From Deltaproteobacteria bacterium (GTDB lineage Bacteria; Myxococcota_A; Polyangia; GCA-2747355; JADLHG01), in assembly GCA_020848905.1 (NCBI GenBank), contig JADLHG010000045.1, positions 1-64,000 of the forward strand: DNA of 64,000 nucleotides, given 5' to 3'. The position numbers were made by a program, and so were the translations under genes. The notes below the pieces were generated by a model. The model saw only the letters and a list, made by a program, of their open reading frames with translations. It was not told where the DNA came from and did not search any database. Positions 28,035-36,846 of this stretch are shown here, piece after piece; the stretch's first letter is position 1, and every line of letters starts with the position of its first letter.

Positions 28035-28931
28035 ATGACCACGCGAAGCGCAGTTCGGATCGGTTGGATCATTGCCGTCTCGGCCCTCGCCGGGTGCACG
28101 AGCCGGCTCCCTCTCGTCGAGGACGGAGGCGTCGCGACGGACCAGGGAGGTGGCGCCGACCTGGCGCTGCGCGCGGACCTCGCGGTGCGCGTGGACCGCG
28201 GGACGGCCGACGGCGGAGCGCCCGGGGTGGACCGGGGCGCGACCGATGCGCAGGCGCCCGCGGACCTCCGTCGCGCCGACGCGAGCCCGCCCTCGGGGCT
28301 GGTGACGGTCACGACCGACAGGCTGATCTACGCGCTCTACAGCGAGACGGTAGGGACGGTCCACAATGGCCTGAAGGAGCCGATCTATCTGCCGGGCTGC
28401 GCGGTCCTCGACCGCCAGCACCTGCAGGGCGGCGCGTGGCAGGACCGTGGGCCTACCATCATGTGCGGCTGGGAAGGGGTGGCGCGCAAGGTGGAGCCCG
28501 GGTCCACGCTCACCGAGACGACGAGCCTCTCCGAGCTCGGCATGTGGCGTCTCAAGGTGGTCTACGGGACGGGCTGCGCGCCGAACAAGCCGCTGAGCGG
28601 GGCCGGCTGCGCGCGCACGGACACGGCCGTCTCCCCGCCCGTCGAGGTGGAGGTGCAGACCAGCACCTGCGAGTTCCTGCAGCGGGAATACCAGAGCAAG
28701 GTGCAGCAGGCGCGGCGGTGCGTGGCCAAGGTCGGGAGCAACTCGTGCCTCGACACCGTGCAAGGGGGCCTGCCGTGCGGCTGTCCGGTCTACGTGGCGA
28801 ACCAGGCGCTTATGAAGCCCACCATCGACAAGTGGAGCTCGTTCGGCTGCGCCCAGCTCGTTCCCCCTTGCGCCGTGAAGTGCGCCCCCCCGGCCCCGGC
28901 GAGCTGTGTGCAGGGGATCTGCACGCCCTAG
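28035..28931 (+). CDS. Lipoprotein with Asp/Ala/Arg-rich linker
   Basis: 298 residues. Lipobox AVSALAGC near residue 21, then a 65-residue low-complexity linker (GGADLALRADLAVRVDRGTA). The mature domain opens with an immunoglobulin-like stretch (VTVTTDRLIYALYSETVGTV) and ends with a Cys-rich helical segment (QQARRCVAKVGSNSCLDTVQ ... CVQGICTP). Surface lipoprotein of unknown function. Confidence 0.8.
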   Translation: MTTRSAVRIGWIIAVSALAGCTSRLPLVEDGGVATDQGGGADLALRADLAVRVDRGTADGGAPGVDRGATDAQAPADLRRADASPPSGLVTVTTDRLIYALYSETVGTVHNGLKEPIYLPGCAVLDRQHLQGGAWQDRGPTIMCGWEGVARKVEPGSTLTETTSLSELGMWRLKVVYGTGCAPNKPLSGAGCARTDTAVSPPVEVEVQTSTCEFLQREYQSKVQQARRCVAKVGSNSCLDTVQGGLPCGCPVYVANQALMKPTIDKWSSFGCAQLVPPCAVKCAPPAPASCVQGICTP

Positions 28932-29144
28932 CGCACGGACGGCGGGCGGGGCGAGGCGCGGCGCGACCCTTAGCGCCCGGGGTGCCGCCGGCGAGCCCAC
29001 TGGCCGGGCCATCCCACCCCAGGCTTCGCCGAACGCTGCCCCGCGGCGTCGAAGTGGGCCGCGATTTCATGCCTTTCGCGCGACAGCGGCACGGAATGCG
29101 GCTTGCATCGATCTCGCGTCGGACGGCTTCGCAGGGGTCGAAAC

Positions 29145-30083
29145 ATGCGACGACGAGGTTGCTACGGAGTGACAGGCGCCCTGCTGGGCCTCGTGCTGCT
29201 GAGCACCGTCGGGCCGGCCCGGGCAGGGGCTCCTCCCGCCGAGGAGACGAGCTCGCCGGTCGCTGCCGCGGCTCCGGACGGGGCGCAGCTCTTCGCCCAG
29301 TACGGCCATCGCCCCGCAAAGGCACTCCGCACGCTCTCCAAGCCCGAGTTCCGGGCGCTCGCCGAACACGCCGCGGAGCACGCGCCGCGCTTCCTCTTGC
29401 GTGCGGCGCAGGTCGTGGCGCGCGACAAGAGCGAACGGTGGAAGACGCGGCTCGACTACAACACCCCGGCCCTGCTCGCGGCGCTGGGACGCTCTCGGCA
29501 CCCGCGGGCCACCCCGGCCCTGCTGGCCATCGAAGGCCACCTTCGCGTGCACTTTTTCGACATGAACGTGGCCCGGGCGCTCGTGGCGAGCGGCGCCCGC
29601 ACCGAAGGCGTGCAGCGAGCGCTCGCGGTGCTCGAGCCCGAGCGCGGCTACGACCTTCCGTACGCGGATCCGGGCGCGATCGACGCGCTCGCCATCGTGC
29701 GAGCCCATGGCACCGCCCAGGAGAAAGCGCAGGTCACCCCGCTCGTGCTGGGCGCCATATTCCACCAGGCACTGGGGTCCCAGAAGGGCCTGCGGAGCAT
29801 GGCCCGCGACGGGATGCTGCCCCGCGGCACTCCCGCCGATCAGCACACCCCCGGCGCGATGAGCCTCGTGGGCTTCTCGGCTCTGCCCGACGAGTACATG
29901 GCGGAGCTGAAGCTCTGGAACACGCCGGAGCGGCAGCAGGCGGTCCCGGAGGCGTCGCGCTGGCGCGATGCCTGGTTCGCTCCGGGTCAGGCCTGGCGCA
30001 AGGCGCACTGGGCCACGCGGGCCAAGACCGGCACGCGCTACTTCGTGCTCGGGCACCTGGTGGGTCCGCGCAAGGCGAAGTGA
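29145..30083 (+). CDS. Exported helical protein of unknown function
   Basis: 312 residues from ATG 29145, chosen over an ATG 42 bases upstream because it leaves a compact signal peptide (RRRGCYGVTGALLGLVLLST, cut after ARA). The mature part is mostly alpha-helical, with ALLAALGRSRHPRATPALLA and GVQRALAVLEPERGYDLPYA resembling HEAT-type paired helices. No family recognised. Confidence 0.72.
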   Translation: MRRRGCYGVTGALLGLVLLSTVGPARAGAPPAEETSSPVAAAAPDGAQLFAQYGHRPAKALRTLSKPEFRALAEHAAEHAPRFLLRAAQVVARDKSERWKTRLDYNTPALLAALGRSRHPRATPALLAIEGHLRVHFFDMNVARALVASGARTEGVQRALAVLEPERGYDLPYADPGAIDALAIVRAHGTAQEKAQVTPLVLGAIFHQALGSQKGLRSMARDGMLPRGTPADQHTPGAMSLVGFSALPDEYMAELKLWNTPERQQAVPEASRWRDAWFAPGQAWRKAHWATRAKTGTRYFVLGHLVGPRKAK

Positions 30084-30144
30084 ACGGTTCGATGCGGTCT
30101 GGGGGAGGGGAGGCGCGGCCGAGGGGCCTCTTCCTCGAAAGGGC

Positions 30145-31563
30145 CTACGGCCAGGGGTCCGGATTCAGCAGCTTCGTGCAGCTCGTGAAGCTCGTGCAGC
30201 CGTGGCGGTCGAGCCAGCGCTGACGGGCGCGGTCCCAGACCGTGCGGTCCGTCGTGACCGTGGTTCCCTGCGGCACTGGCCAGGTCCACGCCCCCGGCCC
30301 GAGCCACACGATCGTCACGTTGGTCGTGACGGTGCCGGGCGGGAAGGGCCAGTTCGAGCTGCTCGTGGGGGGCAGCTCGGTCATGAAGATCGAGTCGGAG
30401 ATGCGCACCGGGTGCGGCACGGGGGTCTGCCACTTGAAGAACTTCCCGTGGCCGTAGACCGACGGGTCGTTGTTGTTGTAGGGCCCCGGCATCTTCTGCA
30501 GCCGCATGAGGGAGCGCTCTACCACGAACACCTCCCCCGGGCTCGCGTCGCAGCAGCCGCTCTGCATTTGCTCGCTGAAGCCGGTGTAGCAGCCGTCGAA
30601 GAGGGAGTCGTGCACGCTCCCGGGCGCGGTCTCGTCGTTCTCGATGCAGTCGTCCCGGATATAGGTCATGTACGCGTTCCAGAGCTCCCATCGGCCGTCG
30701 GGCCCTCGCGGCTTCAGGGCGTCCTCGACGTTGTCGACTCGGATGCCGTCGATGCGGGCCCACTCGCCCGGACGCGTGGTGATGCGGTAACCGCCGCCTC
30801 CGATCGTGTCGTGCATGTCCTTCCAGGTGAGGGAGCGGGACTGCTGACCGATCACGATTCCGCCCCCGATGCACTGGCGCGCGCCCGCGGTCGTCGTGCC
30901 GACGCTGACGCCGGTGGTCGAGACGGCGGGGTAGCCGGTGAAGGTGGCCTGGGTGAGGTCCAGGTTCCAGTTGGCGGGCGGTGCGGCGTTCTTGTAGACG
31001 CCCTGGGCCCCCGAGACGACGGTGGCCGTGCTCCCCGAACGTGCAAGGCAGGCTGACCAGGACTCGGGCACTACGCACGAGCCACAGTCTCCCGGGCAGC
31101 TCGCGCAGGTCTCGCCGCCGGCGCAGGTCTTGTCGCCGCAGGTGGAGGTGACGCCGCTGTCCCGTCGCGCGGGTGCGTCCGCGACGGCCAAACCGCGATC
31201 GCGTGGGCGCGCGGCGTCGGCTGACGGCTTGCCTCCGTCGGCGCGCGGACGTACGGCGGCCTCGGGGGGGATCCTCGCGTCGAGCACGCCGCCTCCCCCG
31301 ACCACACCTCCTTCGAAAAGGCCTCCTTCGCCTCCGCCGCCCCCGTCGGAGGTCACCAGACAGGAGTCGCAGGCATCGGCTCCGCTGCAGCCTCCGCCAT
31401 CGCACGTGGCGATTGGGCTCTCGTCGCTGCCCGCGTGGCTCCCGTCGCTCGGGGCGTGCGTTCCTCCCGAGAGCGTGCCGCCGCAGGCGAGCGAAAGGTA
31501 GGCGAGCAAGAGGCAGGCGAACGAGCAGATAAACGGGCGCGCGGGTCGCAGATGGAACTCCAC
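30145..31563 (-). CDS. Lipoprotein with GETC cysteine motif and beta-helix-like domain
   Basis: 472 residues. Signal SFACLLLAYLSLAC with lipid Cys near residue 27. A Gly/Asp/Ala/Arg linker (about 30-140) is followed by CGDKTCAGGETCASCPGDCG, a cysteine motif frequent in Myxococcota secreted proteins. From about 165 there are repeated short strands (GYRITTRPGEWARIDGIRVD, NAYMTYIRDDCIENDE, SLFDGCYTGFSEQ) that suggest a right-handed parallel beta-helix, as in polysaccharide-acting proteins. No catalytic set is evident. Confidence 0.78.
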   Translation of the reverse strand: MEFHLRPARPFICSFACLLLAYLSLACGGTLSGGTHAPSDGSHAGSDESPIATCDGGGCSGADACDSCLVTSDGGGGGEGGLFEGGVVGGGGVLDARIPPEAAVRPRADGGKPSADAARPRDRGLAVADAPARRDSGVTSTCGDKTCAGGETCASCPGDCGSCVVPESWSACLARSGSTATVVSGAQGVYKNAAPPANWNLDLTQATFTGYPAVSTTGVSVGTTTAGARQCIGGGIVIGQQSRSLTWKDMHDTIGGGGYRITTRPGEWARIDGIRVDNVEDALKPRGPDGRWELWNAYMTYIRDDCIENDETAPGSVHDSLFDGCYTGFSEQMQSGCCDASPGEVFVVERSLMRLQKMPGPYNNNDPSVYGHGKFFKWQTPVPHPVRISDSIFMTELPPTSSSNWPFPPGTVTTNVTIVWLGPGAWTWPVPQGTTVTTDRTVWDRARQRWLDRHGCTSFTSCTKLLNPDPWP

Positions 31564-31951
31564 GTCGTGGTTGCGCTGGAATGGTGCAAGGGTCGTGCCC
31601 CAGCGGGACGAGAGCCTGGCGGGTTCGTCCGCGTCGCCGACGCCTCGCCTCGCGAGGAACCAGGCGGCCTTGGGAAACCGACCGGCGCGTCAGCACGGCA
31701 TTCGCGTCGCGAGGTGGCGCAGCGCCGGAGCGACGCTCTGGGGGCGAAGTCCCCACGCCGCGGCGGGCTCCTCGCGCGGCATCCGGGAGGCGGCGGCTGG
31801 CTGCAGAACTGGCGCGCGTCGGGGGACAGGCGCGTCGCCGGACAATCGTGTGGCCGGACAAGCGCGTGGCAGGCGCGACCTGCCGGCGTTACCATCGTTC
31901 GCGTGGCCTTTCTCATCCAGTAACAGGTCGCGGGCACCAGCAGGCGCGGTC
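31564..31951. other. Intergenic region between divergent lipoprotein genes
   Basis: 388 bp without a gene I can support; the open frames through it are Arg-rich shadows. Its only clear structure is the 16-bp triple repeat at 31821-31868, near the start of the gene at 31952. Confidence 0.6.
31821..31868. repeat. Three 16-bp direct repeats upstream of a lipoprotein gene
   Basis: Adjacent units gggggacaggcgcgtc (31821-31836), gccggacaatcgtgtg (31837-31852) and gccggacaagcgcgtg (31853-31868) share the core ggacaannnngtg. The exact 16-bp period puts the cores at one and a half helical turns. They look like operator or activator sites rather than an iteron, given the non-replicative context. Confidence 0.45.
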
Positions 31952-32731
31952 GTGGCCCTGATTGCGTGCGCGTTCTCGCTCGGCGCGTGTCTTCGACTCG
32001 GCTTCGAGCCTGGCGACGGTGGCACCGTGTCCGATGGCGCAAAAGGGGCTCCGGGGGACGGAACGATCTCCAACGACCTCCGGTCCGCCGACGCGCGGCC
32101 CGCCGACGCGCGGCCCTCCGACGCGCTCTCGCGGACGGTCGTGATAGGCGACAACGCCGGCGACGAGGTGCGCGGCCGAACTCTCGACGACACCATCGTG
32201 CTCGAGCAGCCCGACGACACGCGCGGCGCCTGCCTCGAGCTCCGCGCCGACGGGCAGGCCTTCACCAGTTCCATCCTGCTGCGCTTCGATCTGACCACCG
32301 TGCCACGCCCGGCCAAGATTTTGCGCGCCCGGCTCGAGCTTTGGACCGACACGGGCCCCGACAGCGACCTCGGGCCCAACGGCGGGATCGACGCCTATCG
32401 GCTCCTCGAGCTCTGGCAAGAGGGCGCTGCCTGTCGCAAGGCGGGCGACGCGAGCTGGAACCGACGCCGACCGGGAACGCCGTGGTCGGGAGCCGGCGCG
32501 CGGGGCGCGTCGCGTGACGCTACGCCGGTGGCCGGCCTGAAGGGGCCGCTCGCCCTGGGGGCGCGCTTCGTCCTCGAGCTGCCGCCTAGCCTCGTGGACG
32601 GCTGGTTCGCGCGTCCGGAGACGAACTTCGGCCTCGTGATCGACGGGCGCACCTCCGACGGCCTCATCGCCGTGTCGCGCGAGGGCCTCGACGGCCGGCG
32701 ACCGCGGCTGATCCTCGAGCTTGCGCCGTAG
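31952..32731 (+). CDS. DNRLRE-type lipoprotein
   Basis: 259 residues from GTG 31952, which gives MALIACAFSLGAC with a lipobox Cys at residue 13. The n-region lacks a positive charge, so the true start may lie slightly upstream at a non-standard codon. A short Asp/Ala/Arg linker (ADARPADARPSDALS) is followed by a 180-residue beta-sandwich in the DNRLRE style: ILLRFDLTTVPRPAKILRAR and RARLELWTDTG, with RLLELWQEGAA and WNRRRPGTPW. Surface attachment or structural role inferred. Confidence 0.75.
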   Translation: MALIACAFSLGACLRLGFEPGDGGTVSDGAKGAPGDGTISNDLRSADARPADARPSDALSRTVVIGDNAGDEVRGRTLDDTIVLEQPDDTRGACLELRADGQAFTSSILLRFDLTTVPRPAKILRARLELWTDTGPDSDLGPNGGIDAYRLLELWQEGAACRKAGDASWNRRRPGTPWSGAGARGASRDATPVAGLKGPLALGARFVLELPPSLVDGWFARPETNFGLVIDGRTSDGLIAVSREGLDGRRPRLILELAP

Positions 32732-32807
32732 GCTGGAGGAACCGTTGCGGGCGACGGGCCCGTGCGGCGCACGTTGTCGAGGTCAGAGGCGCGAGGACGG
32801 ACGCCTG

Positions 32808-33551
32808 CTACCGGACGAGAGCGCGTCGCATCTCGTGCGACCGCGCGGGGCGAAGGAAACCTCCGGCGTCGCGCTCTCTAGCGGAGGGCTGCGCGAGGGC
32901 GTCAGCGACGCGGAAGAGGAACCCCGCCACTCTCTGCAGCATCGCTCCCCCTGGCGTCTTTACCTTTCCGTCGGGACCTCCGAGCAGAAAGCTGAACGAG
33001 GCGGTCCTCCAGCCGAGCGGCCCCTCGTCCGGGCGCTGCCCTTGCCGCATCTCGTAGCGTACGGTGACGAGCGGCTGTCCCTTGAGGTTCTTGATCAGCG
33101 GCAGGCTGGCGAAGCTCCTCTTGGCCGCCTTTCCGTTCACGACCTCCACGATCGTCAGCTCCGTTCGCCCGAACGCCGGATTCACGTAGGCGTCCATGTT
33201 CACGAGCTCTCCCTCGCCGGGCAGGGGATTCCAGGCCGTCGTGGACCCTCTTCGCCCGGGCCGCTCGAACGCGTAAGCGAGGCGGAAGTCGCGGCCCGCG
33301 CCCAGAGGGACCAGCGTTTCGACGCCCACGGGGGTCGCAGCGCCTTCTCGGCCCCCGTTCGTGCGCGCCTCTGCCTTGGCGCTGGCGCCCTCGAGCGCGA
33401 GCACCTTGTTCCAGTGCGCACCAAACCCCCCCTCACCGAGGGCCTTGCCCACGACCTCGGCCATCGTCGTGTCCCAGAAATCGTCAGCCCGCGCTGCGGT
33501 TGGCGCCAAGGTGAGAAGCAAGGCCAACGCGGCGGCTCGGCTCGCGGTCAT
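32808..33551 (-). CDS. Exported protein of unknown function
   Basis: 247 residues. Signal peptide AAALALLLTLAPTAARA is cut before DDFWDTTMAE. The mature part is a beta-rich domain (VGVETLVPLGAGRDFRLAYA, GELVNMDAYVNPAFGRTELT) with no motif I can assign. It is the last host gene before the integrated element, which begins 311 bp upstream of its start. Confidence 0.72.
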   Translation of the reverse strand: MTASRAAALALLLTLAPTAARADDFWDTTMAEVVGKALGEGGFGAHWNKVLALEGASAKAEARTNGGREGAATPVGVETLVPLGAGRDFRLAYAFERPGRRGSTTAWNPLPGEGELVNMDAYVNPAFGRTELTIVEVVNGKAAKRSFASLPLIKNLKGQPLVTVRYEMRQGQRPDEGPLGWRTASFSFLLGGPDGKVKTPGGAMLQRVAGFLFRVADALAQPSARERDAGGFLRPARSHEMRRALVR

Positions 33552-33861
33552 GGGTTCGGCTCCGGTGGTGACCGCAAGCTCAGCAAGACGTGCGCCAGGT
33601 TCCGCCGGACGTATGATCGGCCACTTCGCGCTGTCGGGCCGGCGCGGCGGCGGTCTCGTGTCCCCACCTCCGACGACCGCGGCTGGCTGGTCCTAGAGGT
33701 CGCGCCATGCCGGCGTCGCCTCCGGCCGGCGGCCGCTTCGATGCGTGGCGAGGGAGGGCCGGGCCGTGCTGGAGGGCCGGGTGGAAGAGCCGCCTCCCCA
33801 AGGCGATCTCCCAGCGGCAGGCGGGCTACTGCGATGTCGAAGAATTCCGTCGAATGACTTG
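33552..33861. other. Host intergenic region left of attL
   Basis: 310 bp with no gene that I can support. The frames crossing it are Arg/Ala/Gly-rich and lack ribosome-binding sites. It was originally the DNA just downstream of the tRNA-Ala gene. Confidence 0.6.
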
Positions 33862-33905
33862 GTGGAGCTGACGCGGATCGAACGCGCGACCTCTAGAGTG
33901 CGATT
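33862..33905. other. attL: displaced tRNA-Ala 3' fragment
   Basis: 44 bp identical to 43717-43760. It begins gtggagctgacgcggatcg and ends gagtgcgatt, covering the anticodon loop through discriminator base on the minus strand. The 5' half of the tRNA is absent here (sequence continues gagctcgg), so this is not a functional tRNA. Confidence 0.93.
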
Positions 33906-34020
33906 GAGCTCGGATCGCATTTCGTTTCAACGACATCCGTCGCGAGGACTTCCTATGCTGCGACGGTTCACTTGCGAAGTTGCCCGGTTGCGGAGGGAAG
34001 TCCGCACTAGCCTCGGTGGG

Positions 34021-34072
34021 GCCCTAAAGAAAAGGCCCCGAGGAGACGCCATCTCCACCGGGGCCAAAGGGC
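34021..34072 (+). promoter_or_regulatory. Strong leader hairpin before the DUF3987 gene
   Basis: Nested stems GCCCT/AGGGC (34021-34025, 34068-34072), GGCCCCG/CGGGGCC (34034-34040, 34059-34065) and GGAGA/TCTCC inside. It ends 6 bp before the ATG at 34079. No Shine-Dalgarno sequence is visible after it. It may control translation or early termination, or be a terminator of incoming transcription. A similar hairpin precedes the gene at 41461. Confidence 0.6.
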
Positions 34073-34078
34073 AACGCG

Positions 34079-36160
34079 ATGACTGTAGCAAACTCTCGGG
34101 TTCACGTCAGCGAGCCGTTTTACGTCCATGTGGAACCACCCGGTTCCCCTCGGAAACCGCCGCCCGCGAATGATAGTGCGGCGCGGGAGCCAGAGGCGCA
34201 GCCGACCCCGGAAGACGTGGCGTTTGCTCCCCTACGAGGACTACCGCCCGGGGCGAGTCCCGAACGGCTCGCCCGTGCGCTCGAGTGCGCCGGCGGATGG
34301 TGCCGTCTGCAACCCGAGAGCGAGTGGCCGCGGCTACGCGGCATCATCTACACCGAGGCGAAGCGCGTGGAGCCGGGTATCTCGGACGACACGGTTCTGC
34401 GTATTCTGGGATGGACTGCCGAAGAGAGAGCATCCCGCGAGGAGCAGAGGACCGAGGCGCCGAAGGACGAACCCGCGCCCAAGGCCACCGAACCCGCGTG
34501 GGAGCCGCCGATTCCCCTCGCACATGCGGACCCTCCTCCATTCCCGACGGACGTGTTGCCGGGCTACCTGAAGGCCTACGTTGAAGCGCAGGCGGTAGCG
34601 TTACAGGTGCCCGTTGACCTGGTGGCGTGCTGCGTTCTTGGCACTCTCTCGAGTGTGTGGGCTGGGAGGTATGAGGTGAAGGTTAGGGACGGCTACGCCG
34701 AAATTGCTTCGCTCTACATCGCCACCATCCTGCCGCCCGGTGAGCGCAAGTCCGCGACCTTCTCCGATGCAACGGAGCCCCTTGCGCTGTGGGAGGCCGA
34801 GCAGGCGAAGTCTCTCGCTCGCGAGATCGCCGAGAGCAAGGCCACGGTGCGAATGCTCTCCGAGCGGATGAAGTCTCTCGAGGGCAAGGCGGCGAAGGAG
34901 GATGACCGACAGCGGCGCGACGAGCTCATGAAGGAGGCCTTCGCCGCTCGCGAGGAGCTCGAGGAGGTGGAAGCACACTCGCCCATAGTGCGGCGCCACC
35001 TGCTCGCGGATATCACCGTCGAGGCTCTCGGCATGGTGCTCGCGGAGCAGAATGGCCGGGCGGGGCTGATGTCCGCCGAAGGGAGTATTCTGAGTATCGC
35101 CGCGGGGCGATACAGCAAGGGAGACCCCAACCTTGAACTACTGCTCGCCTGTCACGCCGGGGACCACGTCTCCATCAACCGCGTGGGCCGCGCGCCCATC
35201 TCCATCCCGAGGCCATCGCTGAGCATGTGCCTTTGCGTGCAGCCGGCTGTGTTGCGCCGGATGGGCGCCGAGAAGGTCTTTGACGGGCAAGGATTCCTCG
35301 CGCGCTTCCTCTACTCCATGCCGCGCCCGATGCGTGGGCGGCGAGACGCTGAACCCGAGCCTTGCCCCGTGGCAGTGCAAGCCATCTATCGCGCTGGCGT
35401 GCTGGCGATGCTCGGCACCGAGGACCCCGAGCCGCGCCCCTACCTCACGCTGAGCCGCGAGGCCTACGCCGAGTTTATCGGCTTTCAGATGCGTGCCGAG
35501 GCTGCTCTAGGTGAGGGTGGCGAGCTCGAGTACCTGGCCGAATGGGGAAGCAAGGCACATGGCGCCGTAGCACGCATCGCCGGGCTACTGCACGCGGCCG
35601 AGTACCCCGAGGGACCCTGGCGTTACCCTATCGCCGGAGAGACCATGCGGGCGGCTGCCGCCATCGGCGAATACTTTGTCGCCCACGCCAAGGTGGCCTT
35701 TCACGCCATGCGGCTAGATGACGTGGGCGAGGCCTGCGACCGCATCCTGCGCTGGGTGCGCCGCGAGCGGCGGGAGCGATTCTCCAAGCGCGATTGCCAC
35801 CAGGACCTTCGCGGAGGGATGCCCCTGGTGGAGATGTTCGACGAGCCACTGAAGCGGCTGGTGGACCATGGCTACTTGGCCGAGGTCCAGTCTGACCACC
35901 AAGGGCCGGGCCGGAAGCCAAGCCCGCTGTACCGCGTCAACCCCTACGCTCACGGACACGCGCCTAAGAAACCATCCTCAGAATCCTCACAATCACCCCC
36001 GCCACCCCGCAAGGGCTCATGCTCGGCCAATTCTGAGGATTCTGAGGATAGGTTCCAGGAAGTGAAAACCCAAGGGAAGGGCAACGGGACCCCTGGCCGG
36101 ACCTCTGGGAGTCCGCCCCCTGTGGAGGATGGCGACCCCGGGCCGTGGGGTGACGCATGA
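34079..36160 (+). CDS. DUF3987 (YfjI-type) replication-associated protein
   Basis: 693 residues. The DUF3987 pattern starts near 155: PFPTDVLPGYLKAYVEAQAV, LVACCVLGTLSSVWAG and a degenerate P-loop LPPGERKS (218-225, Lys224). AGLMSAEGSILSIAAGRYSK and ARFLYSMPRP follow, also characteristic. Such proteins occur on plasmids, phages and islands and are thought to be helicase/primase-like; activity is not proved. Residues 245-305 are coiled coil. The C-terminal 70 residues are a Ser/Asp/Pro-rich tail encoded by an inverted repeat at 35974-36049. The stop overlaps the SprT-like gene start (ATGA). Codon use is less GC-extreme than in host genes. Confidence 0.85.
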   Translation: MTVANSRVHVSEPFYVHVEPPGSPRKPPPANDSAAREPEAQPTPEDVAFAPLRGLPPGASPERLARALECAGGWCRLQPESEWPRLRGIIYTEAKRVEPGISDDTVLRILGWTAEERASREEQRTEAPKDEPAPKATEPAWEPPIPLAHADPPPFPTDVLPGYLKAYVEAQAVALQVPVDLVACCVLGTLSSVWAGRYEVKVRDGYAEIASLYIATILPPGERKSATFSDATEPLALWEAEQAKSLAREIAESKATVRMLSERMKSLEGKAAKEDDRQRRDELMKEAFAAREELEEVEAHSPIVRRHLLADITVEALGMVLAEQNGRAGLMSAEGSILSIAAGRYSKGDPNLELLLACHAGDHVSINRVGRAPISIPRPSLSMCLCVQPAVLRRMGAEKVFDGQGFLARFLYSMPRPMRGRRDAEPEPCPVAVQAIYRAGVLAMLGTEDPEPRPYLTLSREAYAEFIGFQMRAEAALGEGGELEYLAEWGSKAHGAVARIAGLLHAAEYPEGPWRYPIAGETMRAAAAIGEYFVAHAKVAFHAMRLDDVGEACDRILRWVRRERRERFSKRDCHQDLRGGMPLVEMFDEPLKRLVDHGYLAEVQSDHQGPGRKPSPLYRVNPYAHGHAPKKPSSESSQSPPPPRKGSCSANSEDSEDRFQEVKTQGKGNGTPGRTSGSPPPVEDGDPGPWGDA
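35974..36049. repeat. 16-bp perfect inverted repeat within the DUF3987 gene
   Basis: ATCCTCAGAATCCTCA at 35974-35989 is the exact complement of TGAGGATTCTGAGGAT at 36034-36049, with 44 nt between. Each arm is itself a double ATCCTCA motif. It encodes the SSESSQS and NSEDSEDR tail. It could be a protein-binding site or origin element embedded in the gene. Confidence 0.6.
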
Positions 36161-36846
36161 CCCCCGGAGCAGCACATTCCATCGTACGAAACACAGCCGA
36201 CGTTGAACCGGACGGGCCGACGCCCCAGCAGTTCGGCGCCTACCAGGCCATGTTCGACTACTTCAACCGGGAGCTCTTCGCGAACGCGCTGCCAGCGGTG
36301 ATTTTGAACTTCTCGCGGCATAGCCGCATGCGCGGGTTCTTCGCGCCCGAGCGCTGGAGGGGCGGCGCTGGCGCGGCACACGAAATCAGCCTGAACCCCG
36401 ACCATCTCTCTCGCGCTCCTCGAGAATGGGCGAGCACGCTCGTTCACGAGATGGCGCATCTCTGGCAGCGAGAGTGCGGCTCACCGTCGCGCAGCGGCTA
36501 CCACAACAAGGAATGGGGAGCCAAGATGGACGAGCTTGGGCTAACCCCTAGCGATACGGCGGAGCCCGGGGGCCGCCGCACAGGGCAGCGCATGAGCCAC
36601 TACATCGTCGATGGTGGTCCCTTTGACGTGGCCTTCGCACGGATGCCGCGCGAAATCCTGCTTCCTTGGGCAAGCGGCAGTGCGGCAGCGGCGCCGGGGC
36701 CGACGACAAAGAACAAGCTCAAGTTGAAGTACTCGTGCCCCGTGTGTCGTACGAACGTGTGGGGCAAGCCGGGCCTTCAGCTCGTGTGCCTGGCCGACGG
36801 GGAGGTCTTTGTGACCGCATGCGAGGCCGAGGCGGGGGAGCCATGA
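36157..36846 (+). CDS. SprT-like zinc metalloprotease with zinc ribbon
   Basis: 229 residues, overlapping the previous gene by ATGA and followed by another ATGA overlap. The SprT signature is STLVHEMAHLWQREC with H97-E-M-A-H101 as the metal site; the third ligand may be in GYHNKEWGAKMDELGL. The C-terminus carries a zinc ribbon, CPVC (Cys194, Cys197), Cys211 and Cys222. Cellular SprT/Spartan proteins cut DNA-protein crosslinks, and phage and plasmid versions are uncharacterised. Its place directly behind a replication-type gene suggests processing of replication intermediates; that is inference. Confidence 0.88.
   Translation: MTPGAAHSIVRNTADVEPDGPTPQQFGAYQAMFDYFNRELFANALPAVILNFSRHSRMRGFFAPERWRGGAGAAHEISLNPDHLSRAPREWASTLVHEMAHLWQRECGSPSRSGYHNKEWGAKMDELGLTPSDTAEPGGRRTGQRMSHYIVDGGPFDVAFARMPREILLPWASGSAAAAPGPTTKNKLKLKYSCPVCRTNVWGKPGLQLVCLADGEVFVTACEAEAGEP

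Noticed and set aside
33552-33861. Small reading frames left of attL
   Set aside because: No ribosome-binding site and low-complexity translation.
33862-33905. A second tRNA gene
   Set aside because: Only the 3' 43 nt of the tRNA are present; the D-arm and 5' acceptor strand are missing. It is attL.
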